DNA of 64,000 nucleotides. It comes from Hygrophila difformis (lineage: Eukaryota; Streptophyta; Magnoliopsida; Lamiales; Acanthaceae). The DNA lies in assembly GCA_030278955.1 (NCBI GenBank), contig JAOANR010000005.1, positions 30,619,849 to 30,683,848 on the forward strand, written 5' to 3'. The translations under genes were made by a program, and so were the position numbers. Positions 46,400 through 56,227 of this stretch are shown piece after piece. The notes below the pieces were generated by a model. The model ran no database searches. It saw only the letters and a list, made by a program, of their open reading frames with translations, and was not told where the DNA came from. How positions within the stretch are numbered: the first letter of the stretch is position 1; the number at the start of each line of letters is the position of its first letter.

Positions 46400-46948
46400 T
46401 CATCTTCCTATCCTTTGGCCGCTGGATACGAAAAGGATCCCCTGTACCTGGCCATTCTCCATGCCTTAGCCAAATTCAGCCTACACTTCCACTTGTTTAA
46501 ATTTATTACATGCTTGTATAATTCCTATTAAAGAAATAAATGTTTGACCACTTTTCCGACAATGGCCGATCACCAGCAAGCGACCGACAGTTGCTTCGTC
46601 TAACCTCCGCCCATTTCCGGCAAGCTCGGTTTGGTCTTCCGATGAGGCCTCAGACATTCCGACGGCCTTGCGGAGACTAAAGTGTGGAGATAGGGATTCT
46701 TAAGCCGAAGTTGGAGAGTCATGCATGGGCCTTCCCCAATTTTCTCGAGTTGAATCAAGATCGATGCCTCCGCATTGCTTCCTTCGTCCTTGTTGATTTA
46801 TGCTTGGAATTCCTTGGTTTTGGGAATTCCTTGATTTCGTCCGCATTGCATACATATTTCAAGAAACAACTGATCAACTTCAAATTATGCCTACCCCAAA
46901 GTTCCACAAATTTATATTGTGCTCACTCCTTGGTGAACATGACTCCTC
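46400..46948. other. No gene recognised
   Basis: Mixed-composition DNA between the old LTR remnant and the UGT pseudogene. It may include UGT 3' flank. No supported frame. Confidence 0.5.
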
Positions 46949-49148
46949 CTAAGACGAACTGGCAATTGCCAATGTACTAACAAATTCTACAATATTGTTG
47001 TCCGAAGTCCCTCCTTCATCAACAGCCTCGCGCGCCATTTCTGTCCACTTGCAAGCATTCCTTCTAATCTCTTCTTCCTCCATCACATGTTTTATGCAAC
47101 CAACAATCTCTTCTTCTCTCACCAACCCGTTATCATCAGCCCGTGCACGAACACCAACCCTCCAAATCTCCTCCACGAACTTGGCATTCGTGCTTTGATC
47201 AGTCCACTGTGGCATCGCCACCATAGGCACCCCCATACTCAACCCCTCAAGAGTTGAATTCCATCCACCGTGAGTCACAAAGCAACCCACTGCATCGTGA
47301 GCCAGAACTTCCAGTTGTGGGCACCATGACACTACCAACCCTTGCTCACATGTAATATGTGAGAAATCCTTGGGAAGCTTAGCTTCTTCAGATGTCCGAA
47401 CAACCCACAAAAATTTTTTCTTGGAACTCAGTAGAGCCAAAGCAAGCTCTTGCATTTGGTCCTTTGTTAGTTGAGCTAAACTCCCAAATGAGGCATAAAT
47501 AACGGACTTGGGTTGGTGGTGATCCAGCCAGGTGACACAGTCGGTGGTTGATGGCTTGAAAATGGAAAGGCCATAGTCTTTGTCGTCTTGCAGCCTTTTG
47601 TCCAAGTAATGTGAAGGTATTGTTGGCCCAATGGCCCTAACACGCCATTACTCTGATGACATCCAACTTATTACCTGCTGTAATTCTAAATTCTTAATTT
47701 CGAAAATTAATAACACTCAATTTGACCAAATATTTGACTGATTTAAATAATTCTATAACATTATTACTTGTCCTTAAGCTTGTCACATTTGCTTATTGGG
47801 TCTTCCTAATATTCTTGTCTTTCTTTTTTTTTTTTTGAAAAAAAATAATACAAGTTTTAATCCGTCCATGAATAACGACAAAGGATTGATCATTGAGTAT
47901 GACTCATAATAATCAAGAATGACTCTGGTTATCAAATAATTGAACAGCCGGGGAGCAATTTACTTACTATACTTAGTTGACATTCATAATATGTTACGTC
48001 AAAAATTCAAAATTTGCTTCTTACTATTATATTGTATAAATAAATAAATAAATACTAAATCTTACCTACTCATTATCATATATTATAAAAAAATTTACTA
48101 ATGTATACCCACTTTACATATTCATTGATCTATTCCCATTTAAAATATGTTGGTGGAAAAAAGTTGTCATTATTAATGTACTACAAATATAAATCTCTAT
48201 AATAACACTTATGGACGGTTGAGTTACAAAATTATTATGTTTTGTTTTGCACGAACTATTGCAACGCCCTAAAAGTGAAAACTTAGCTTCGAATAGTCCA
48301 AGTTGCTATGCGTCCAGTCGTCTGGAGTATTTTTAACAATTGTCAGACTATTAAATAATTAACTTATGTTTTTAATAATACATTATTTAAACTAAACATC
48401 TGGAAAAAGTTGCAGTTGCCGGCTAATCGATTTTTCAAGTAAAAAAACAAAGGAATTAGTATACCTGCTCCTCACAATTTGTCGAAAGTGTTGATAAAGA
48501 TCCAATCCGCCTTATCAATATTACGAAATTGATTGAGAAGGATCCGAAACGTTACTGGTACGACCCGTAATCATAAATAAAAGAGGGCAGCTCTTCGGGG
48601 ATGACCGGCGGTAACCCGGGAATGACAAGGCGGTCACCGCCTTGCAGCGGCAGATTCATCTGTCCGGAGGAAACCCGAGCGTAAATGCTGTCGACAGCAC
48701 ACGACTGCGTGAAGAAAGCCGCGGCGCAGAGGCCGAGCTCTTTGGCGACATCGAGGACCCACGGGAGAAAGGGGTCGTAGACGACGCAGTCCACTGGTCG
48801 ACCCGAATCGGAGAGGTCTTGCAGAAGGTCCGTGAGAGTTTGGCGGCCGACCTGCTGGAATCGAGCTTGATAGTCTTCAGAGCTGGAGGCTTGGGCGCAG
48901 CCGCCTTCATCGAATCCGTCGGAGATGGAGCGGAAGGCGATGGGTGGTCCCTGCAGGGGTGGGAGGTGTTGGATGGAGTTGAGGCAGAATTTGGTGAGGG
49001 CGAAAGTGAGACGGAGGCGGTGGGCGGAGAGGCGTTTGGCGAACTGAAAGATGGGATTGATGTGGCCTTGAAAAGGAAGAGGGACGATTATGCAGTGGGC
49101 TATGTATTCTCCATTAGTATTTGATTCTTCCGTGGTAGGGTTGCCCAT
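46949..49148 (-). pseudogene. UDP-glycosyltransferase, UGT74-like, broken
   Basis: Exon 1 (49148-48465) begins MGNPTTEESNTNGEYIAHC and contains the acceptor-binding FQGHINP with the catalytic His, then CVVYDPFLPW. Exon 2 (47674-46949) contains the plant PSPG donor box from WCPQLEVLAHDAVGCF to PQWTDQ. One intron (47675-48464) has GT...AG borders. These enzymes attach UDP-sugar to small acceptors such as hormones and phenolics; which acceptor is unknown. Lesions: one base lost near 48557, making a TAA at 48552-48554; an extra base at 48474 that restores the frame; and an in-frame TAA at 47648-47650. The coding length (about 469 residues if unbroken) is normal. It is therefore recently inactivated, unless assembly errors explain all three. 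Confidence 0.88.
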
Positions 49149-49590
49149 TCTTTATCGTTACTAACCACTTTGTGTTATACTACTATGTTGCTTCACTTGG
49201 TTTGCCTCTTTATAACGTTAGCAGAAGATTGATGGGAGCACATAACGGAGTGAGGATTGAGTGCATACATCTGCACATAAGACTTTATTTTATGAATGTG
49301 ATGGAAGATATATTCTGTGCTATGGAAGCATGTTTTCTGTGTGTGTGATGAGAGAAATGTTTTGTTTGACGGAAGAATATGCGATGGGAGAGTTAGTCTA
49401 TGTGATCGAAGAAAATTCATATGTGATGTCTGCACGTGTAAACTATTTAAAGGATTGTACCATAACCGGATTGCACATAATGAGCTGTTTAATGTAGACT
49501 AGCACATAAAAAAATGGTACTAGTATAGTAATGTTAACACTAAAATAAATGGGCAAGTTTGAGTTGGGCCCTCCAAGAAAGAATTCTAAA
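49149..49590. other. UGT upstream region, no gene
   Basis: A short AT-rich flank that should hold the UGT promoter. Repetitive TGTGATGGAAG and TGTGATGAGAG words occur near 49300-49420. No supported ORF. Confidence 0.4.
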
Positions 49591-50195
49591 GGAAAATTGC
49601 CATTTTTATTCCATATCTGATTCTTTTCGATCAAATTCGTACTTTTCGATATTCTGATCCAATTTAGTCATTCATGTTTCTTAATGTCAGTCAAATTAGT
49701 CATTTTCGTCATTAAGTGGGCTAGTTATCCACCTAGAAAGATTAACCATATTGGGGCCTAATACCGGTACATTTGACATTATACATGGAAAATAAAGCCT
49801 GCCTGATTGGAGGGTCGGGTCGGCACATATTTCAATATTTGGGGATTTATTTGTGTAGTTGGCATTACACATGGCAAATATGGAGGGTCGGTTCGGGTGA
49901 AGCCCGCTCGAATAAATCCCCAAATATTGAAACAAAATCTGACCCGTCTCGACCCTCCATTCAGGCAAGCTTTATTTGTCATGTCTATGCTAACTATACT
50001 GTTATTGGGCCCAAAATGGTTAGGGCCCCAAAATGGTTAACATTCTCCAGGTGGATAATTAGCTTAAATAATGAAAAAGAGTAATTTGAATTAAATTAAG
50101 AAACATGGAAGACTAAACTTAGGTCAGAATATCGAATTAAAAATGATGAATTTGATCGAAAACAAATATATAAATGACGACAATGACAATTTTCC
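49591..50195. mobile_element. Foldback element with ~260-bp arms
   Basis: GGAAAATTGCCATTTTTATT at the left and the inverse ATGACAATTTTCC at the right start long arms. The arms pair up to TCAATATTTGGGGATTTAT (49831-49850) with ATAAATCCCCAAATATTGA (49913-49931). The spacer is only about 60 bp. GGAAAATTGCC ends suggest a Mutator-like or foldback MITE. No clear duplication was seen. Confidence 0.75.
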
Positions 50196-50271
50196 CAGTC
50201 AGCACCCCCTCTTTCAAAATAGCAGAGTTTGATATAAATACGAACTTCAATATTTCAATACCTACAACCTA

Positions 50272-50433
50272 CACTATTAGAAAATTTTTGTGGATTTGGT
50301 AGCTAAAACTGTAGTAGCTAACGAATTTCGGTTGCAAAAATTGTGGTAGCTAACGAATTTCGGTCGCTAACCTCTTTTATGACCAAATTTTACCAAAATT
50401 TTTCGGTCGCTAGAACAGAAAATTCTTGTAGTG
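50272..50433. mobile_element. Small CACTA-type MITE, 162 bp
   Basis: It starts CACTATTAGAAAATTTTTG and ends GAAAATTCTTGTAGTG, the classic CACTACAAGAAAATT ends of plant CACTA elements. GGTCGCTA and GGTAGCTAAC subterminal repeats are present. The 3-bp duplication is not preserved. Confidence 0.8.
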
Positions 50434-50751
50434 ACATTCTATAAGATCATCCCTCAACTATGAGAATAACAAATAATTTAATTAATAAAAATCTATTTAT
50501 ATGGTAATGACATTGGTTATAAAGACTAATACAAAAGATAAATGAAAAACAATTGTTATAATCATCAAAAATTTATTTATTGCAAAACAATCAGAAATCG
50601 CTATTGTACCATATAATTCAACAGAAACCATGAATACAACAGAAACCGCTGCGATCGCTGGAGTTTCGCCGGAACAATATCGACGGAAGTGGATCCCAGT
50701 CGGATACAAACTTGGAAAATTTCAGCATATTAATTTTTGTAAATTGGAACT
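50434..50751. other. No gene recognised
   Basis: AT-rich DNA with one short GC-richer piece (50645-50705). No supported feature. Confidence 0.5.
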
Positions 50752-50811
50752 ATGTGCAATGTATTAAATGCATCGCACGAGACACATATGCATATATCGT
50801 ACAGAGATGGG

Positions 50812-51115
50812 AGCATCGCTGACATGGATGCCCCGATGGTCAACGCGACGGTCAACATTGCAATTCCCTATTTCGGTGAAGGACCGAAGTCGAGAGCTAG
50901 AATCAACAAGTTCATTTATGCCTTGGAGAATTATATGAAGCAAGGAAGTCTAATTGAGGAAGAACAAGAGGAAGCACACGTGGCAGCCGGCTGTTCGGCC
51001 ACGTCGTTATATTTCAACATTTCCGAAAATGCAATTTCGAAGCTTGGTTGGAAAGGCGGCGTTCTAAGCACGCGTGCCCCTGATGCAAACTCCTTTGTGG
51101 ATCCTACTGGGCCAC
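50812..51115 (+). pseudogene. Unrecognised exon-like fragment fused to copia sequence
   Basis: An open frame with FGEGPKSRARINKFIYALEN and SLIEEEQEEAHVAAGCSA is GC-richer than its surroundings and has coding-like composition. Near CCACAG at 51113-51118 it passes into copia sequence in the same frame. I do not recognise the family. It could be a captured host exon or the flank into which a truncated copia element was joined. Confidence 0.35.
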
Positions 51116-51491
51116 AGGTATCTCCAATCTCTGTTGAAGTGCCCCTTGACACTTCTCCTTCCATTGGTCAATCTCCTATAGGCCAATCTCTTTACTCTTC
51201 TTCTGGAACTCAAGTTACAGCTATACCTGATGCAATTTCACCTTCAAAACTTAAGTGAGTGATCAAACGCCTGCTAGATATGCTGATTATTACTGTTTAT
51301 CTGTCATCAATCCTGACTTTTGCCTAGAACATTCAATGAGGCAAATGGGATCCCTCATTGGGATGAAGCCGTCAAGGCTGAATTGGATGCATTGAAACAC
51401 AACGGCACCTGGGCTGTTGTCTCCTTGTCTGCTGGAAAACGTCCCATTGGTTGTAAATGGATCTTCAAGATTAAACATAAGCCAGATGGAA
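51116..51491 (+). pseudogene. Copia pol, left part (split by the gag-only Tekay relative)
   Basis: It encodes the region just upstream of reverse transcriptase (NEANGIPHWDEAVKAELDAL, then PIGCKWIFKIK). An in-frame TGA lies at 51256-51258. It breaks off at AGATGGAA, where the TR-GAG element begins, and resumes at 59401. No gag, protease, integrase or 5' LTR of this copia lies to the left, so it is 5' truncated. Confidence 0.85.
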
Positions 51492-54165
51492 TGTAATACC
51501 CGGAAATTTTCCAACATAAAATAAAACATGATAAATAAATAAATAAATAAACAAATAAAAATAATAAATAAATAATCATGATAAATAGATAAAGAATCCT
51601 AAGAGATGAGAAATGGAATTTGAATTAAAAAGGAATCAAGATTTCGAGAACCCGGGAAGCCGAAGACAATTTAATCGAATAAATGGTTACACGGAAACTC
51701 ACCACCGATGGACTCAATAATTCGAGTCCAAATGTAAAATTAGATCCGAATAAAATTAAGATAGGAAATCGGAGCCCGAAGATACCCCGGAAATCCGAAT
51801 CCGTGAACATAGAGGGATAGAAGTCCGAAAGAGAGGAGGAAACGCCCGACGGATCGCACGACACGGCCCAGACCGAAGTCCAGGCCAGGACGGCGCGGTC
51901 GCCGCGCGGTTTTAGGGGTTTACCGCGCCAAGGGCGCGCCACTTGGCAGAATCGGCCGTTCCGCGATTTTCTCGCCCGATTCCGGATTTTTCGATTTTCG
52001 GTTGAACATCTCTCGACTCAAGACCCTTAGGGTCAGATCTTGGACGCCCTAGGTCTTAAATATCTATAAATAAACCCTCTTGGAAGCCCCAAACTCTTGA
52101 CGAAACCCTACGAAATCTTTCTATACATCGAAACCCTAATCCCGGAGTCGTCGGAGGCACAACACCGAGAGAAGGGACTGACTTGGACGAATTTGGGATC
52201 GTCTATCGCCTTGGTAAGATCCGATCTATTCCTCTATACATTCTTGATTCGAAAACAAATCCTAACCTCATCCTTTTTCTATTCTAAACCCCCGATCCGA
52301 ATCGAGAGCGAAGAACCCGACAAACGGAGAGGATAAACGGAGGACGGGAAGCCACGCCTCCGAATCGAAGATCCCGGACGCTCAACAATCTGTAAGTTAA
52401 CGCTTACTTTGGTTTTGGGTTGTTAAAAGATTCGAACATGTAGATCAAACGGAACCCTATCTAAAATCTGTCTACACCGGCGGAGCGTGTTGGTTGAATT
52501 TATTCGAACCCTTTAAAACGTTCAAACGAGGAAACTTAAAACACGAAAAACATTCCTAAGACACTGATCTAGGTTGTGTAAAAATTTCATAATTTTTCAT
52601 CGTGTTTTGATATGCGAAACCGATTGTAAACGAGCCTGCTTCAGATTTAGATCTTGAAACGATGATAGATTCTTTATTCGAACTTGTTGGTGATTTCTAC
52701 CTTAGATCTAGGCCGATCTAGGCTTGGCGTTGAACATAAGAGTTGTAGATCTATACGTCATAAATACCTCCGTAAAATATCAGAAATTTTCGTGATGATT
52801 TGATATAAGAAATCCACCCCAAACCGAACTGCTGAAACTTAGATCTTGAAATTCTTGACAGAACATAGATTCGAACTTGTTGACGTTTTTGACTATGGTT
52901 CTAGGCCGAATTAGATCTTTAGCCGAACATGAAAGTTGTAGATAATTGTCTTAAGATGATCTCTGCAAAATTTCATCAAATTTGGAGTTGAATTGCTATG
53001 GTAGATCTTGAAATCTTCAAACTGAGTTATATGAAATTCGGACAGAACAGTACTTCTGTGAAAATTAGTGTTTTTGACCTATTTCGGTATCTCGGATCGA
53101 AAAAGTTAAAACACGAAAGTTGTAGATCTCGATGTTTTGGAGTCAGTCGTGAAATTTCGGAATTTTTGAAATTAAATCTGATTTTAGACAATTTTTAGAG
53201 TAAACTGTGGTTGACCGAGTCAAAACTTGAAATCTTGTGGAAACGGTGAAATTAACCTTTGAGGTTGAAACGGATAGAAATACTTTGAAATACGATACAC
53301 GAAACGAGAAGATTAAAATATTGCGGGTTATGACTAAGCTAGATACTGTCAATGTTCTCTGCGGCTTGGGACATAAGAGCCCAAGTGTATGTCTAGGTTG
53401 ACGTAAGAGCCCTAGCGAAACACTGATCGTATGGCTAGCGGACGGATTAATCTAACTAAAAGATCGACCATGATACCTGTGGACATAAGAGCCCATGCGT
53501 AAGGCTGGCGGACATAAGAGCCCTAGCGGTGGTGATCTGTAAAAGATATGAAACGAGAAGTTGCGAGAATTCCAAATTAAATCTGTATTAAATTGTGCTG
53601 TTAAATTTATGGCCACTTATTTAATTACGTTGCAAGCTATATGATGATCTTATGAATCCATATTTCTAAATTATGCGATTACATGAATTATTTAAATTAT
53701 GCACATGTTTCCATTAAATTTAAATAAAGGCTTTGAAACCTCATAATCTTGTACGTGTTAACTTACTCAGCACGTAGTGCTGACCAAAACCGTATTTTTT
53801 TCCCCCTGTTTCTTTCAGAGCTGAAGAATATCCATCATCATATGCATTCAGGGGAATTTTGGGAAAATGCTTTATTTGTAAATGATACGTTAGACTAGAA
53901 ATTGCATGAACGGGCCTGTTTAACCCGTATTCTGGCCGTGTTGCCTATATTTAAATTCCGCTGCATTATACTTATGAAAATATTATTTTCCGCTGCAACT
54001 TTGATGTATTATTTTTAAATTATATATGAATGGGCTGTTTGAATATTTTAAATTCTGAAAAACCATAGCCTTGCATCTCTTTAGTGAGCTCGGAGAAACC
54101 GTGTCTTGCTAGGGAGGTGTGGCGGTGACATCCCGACCTGGGTGACCAAAAACCGGGGTGTTACA
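51492..54165 (+). repeat. TR-GAG 5' LTR (2674 bp)
   Basis: TGTAATACCCGG to GGGGTGTTACA, with TATA box CTATAAATA at 52064-52072. It is nearly identical to the right LTR. Confidence 0.95.
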
Positions 54166-54167
54166 AG

Positions 54168-54182
54168 TTGGTATCAAAGCCC
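54168..54182 (+). other. TR-GAG primer-binding site
   Basis: TTGGTATCAAAGCCC lies two bases after the 5' LTR and is the same as in the Tekay element. Confidence 0.85.
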
Positions 54183-54821
54183 GGAATATTTTTAAACCTA
54201 TTATTATTTTTAAACCATTATTTTTAAACCATTATTATTTTTAAACTATTATTAATATTTTGACTATTATTTTAAATTTTAAAGTATTATTTCCATGGAG
54301 AAATTTTTGTTTTAAAACCCATGGGAAAAATATATATATAGTGCACAAATTATTGTTGGGGGGAAATCATCATTGCATGTGCATACTGCATTGCCTAAAC
54401 TTAGAGAACTTAGAATCTTGGGGAACTTTAACTTAGCATCTTGGCGAAGTGTAACTTAGAATCTTGGCGAAGTTTAACCTAGATCTCTTGCTATACCTAG
54501 ATAACTTAGAGGCTTGACATCGAATTAGAAACGCTCATTAGAGACTGATCTTGCCTTAGTTCTAGATCTCATTGATCTAAGCACGCGCCCAAGTATAGCA
54601 AATCTCGGCCTTGGCCATTGCTATCTTTGTACGAATTAGAAAATTTCCTCATGTGGAAAAATAAGAAAATCAAGTTTTATTAAAACACTTTTGATCTCAA
54701 AAATCTTGTTTGGATTTCCAAACAACAAACCCGAAAATTTGAAATTAGAAATTTACGAAACGTCTCATTCGAGCGATCTACCTAAACCAAGATAAGCTAA
54801 TCTATACACGTGTAACAGAAA

Positions 54822-55940
54822 ATGGCGCCTAGGAGGAAACCAAGGAAGGTGAGTCCAAACGGCACGGACGCTAACCTTTCCAACACGCCCAACAACAGTG
54901 GAAGTCCTCAGAACCTAGGAGAGCAAGTGCCTCAAGCGCCCAATAATATGGAAGCACGTTTAAAATCTGTAGAGGAACTCCTTGTAGCATTGGGAAATGC
55001 CGAGGTGCATAGGACACAAACAGTACCTCCGCCAGTAGCCCGAGTCAACTACTTGGCATTAGTGAACCCCTACAACCCACCCCATTATGACGGCCAAGAG
55101 GATCCGGCCAAGTTGGAAGGCTGGATCCGTACCTTTGATAAGCTATTGAATGCTATCAAGTGCCCCGATGAGGAGAAGATACACGTAGTGACCTACTACT
55201 TAGGAGGCGAAGCCGATGAGTGGTGGCAAAACCTCCAAGCAAATTCAGTGGACGACGAAGAAGCCTACACCTGGGAGGAACTTAAGGAAGCTTTGAGGGA
55301 AAGATTCTACCCACTGAGCACCAAGACTGCAAAGTACGAGGAGTTCATCAACTTAAAGCAAGGTGCACAAACGGTACAAGAGTACTACAGCAAGTTCAAC
55401 GAGCTAGTACGATTCGCTGCGAGGATAGTACCAACCGACTCTGACAAGGCTCAGAAATTCGAGATGGGTCTGAACCTTAGTATCCGGGAGATACTTGCAG
55501 TAGGACAATTCCCGAACCTGCAGACGATATATGATCGCACCGTATCAATTGCTCGAATCCAGCAATTGAAACGTAAGGAACATGGTGAGTCAACCAAGAA
55601 CTCGCAAGGACTTGAGAAGAAGGACCGGAAAGACAACAATAACAACTCTAGGAAAGACAATGGATCCCGAAGGAAAGGGAACAAAGGTCTCAACGATGGG
55701 GGAGACGACAACCGTGGTGCGTTTATACCACGTTGCCCACGATGCAACCATGCACATCTGGTGCGCCAATGCCCGAAGCCTGGAACCTGCCGTAGGTGCG
55801 GCAAGCTTGGTCACAAGGCTAGTGGATGTCGAACGCCAGGGGAGGCGATCGAAAAGAGAGTAGATTTGGTGAACCTTCAGCAAGGAGAGAGTGACGAGGA
55901 ACAAGACCAAAACCCGAATCCTATTGAGAATAATGAATAG
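54822..55940 (+). CDS. Retrotransposon gag (capsid/nucleocapsid), intact, 372 aa
   Basis: It starts MAPRRKPRKVSPNG and ends in a TAG at 55938-55940. The capsid domain ([44 protein letters not shown]) covers about residues 90-260. Two zinc knuckles follow (CPRCNHAHLVRQC and CRRCGKLGHKASGC), then an acidic Glu/Asn-rich tail. Gag packages element RNA into virus-like particles in the cytoplasm. No lesions are visible, whereas the pol-bearing relative at 29323-34052 has a gag frameshift. This suggests selection has kept gag alone. The start ATG matches the relative's MAPR start. Confidence 0.95.
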   Translation: MAPRRKPRKVSPNGTDANLSNTPNNSGSPQNLGEQVPQAPNNMEARLKSVEELLVALGNAEVHRTQTVPPPVARVNYLALVNPYNPPHYDGQEDPAKLEGWIRTFDKLLNAIKCPDEEKIHVVTYYLGGEADEWWQNLQANSVDDEEAYTWEELKEALRERFYPLSTKTAKYEEFINLKQGAQTVQEYYSKFNELVRFAARIVPTDSDKAQKFEMGLNLSIREILAVGQFPNLQTIYDRTVSIARIQQLKRKEHGESTKNSQGLEKKDRKDNNNNSRKDNGSRRKGNKGLNDGGDDNRGAFIPRCPRCNHAHLVRQCPKPGTCRRCGKLGHKASGCRTPGEAIEKRVDLVNLQQGESDEEQDQNPNPIENNE

Positions 55941-56227
55941 GCAGTTATGGGGACATAACTGAAGTCCTAAGGGGGAGAGGATGTGATACCCCGTAATAAT
56001 TTATTTTTTGGAGTATGGCTCGATAAGATGTATCCTAAATCATAAATAAACAAATTCAAATTGTTTTGAACTACGTTATGGCTTGATCCCTTCACCGGGT
56101 ACGTAGGCAGCTTAGAATTTTTAATTCTAAGTTCAGTCACAAAATAATAAAACAAACAAAAGACCTTAGCACGAGAAAAGCCGAAACACAACTTCGAGGA
56201 CGAAGTTGATTCTTAAGGAGGGTAGAC
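55941..56227 (+). other. TR-GAG 3' UTR and polypurine region
   Basis: It carries GTTATGGGGACATAACTG (a short palindrome), CCTAAGGGGGAGAGGATGTG, GGTACGTAGGCAGC and the pre-LTR GGAGGGTAGAC. All have counterparts at the 3' end of the Tekay element (29099-29345, minus). The pol deletion endpoint lies near 55935. Confidence 0.8.

Larger units (their letters stand above)
40145..46400 (-). mobile_element. 5' LTR of the old gypsy element, interrupted by three insertions
   Basis: Starting next to the primer site, this minus-strand LTR has a TATA box (TATATATAG at 40843-40853 on the minus strand). Upstream U3 sequence is rich in TTTGTCG and CGACAA half-sites (40960-41160, 41690-41750, 46349-46395). 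It is split by a MITE near 40244, a hAT MITE (41173-41655) and a copia element (41751-46348). The outer boundary is not resolved. Confidence 0.55.

Noticed and set aside
48642..49124. 160-codon ORF on the plus strand
   Set aside because: Antisense shadow of UGT exon 1.
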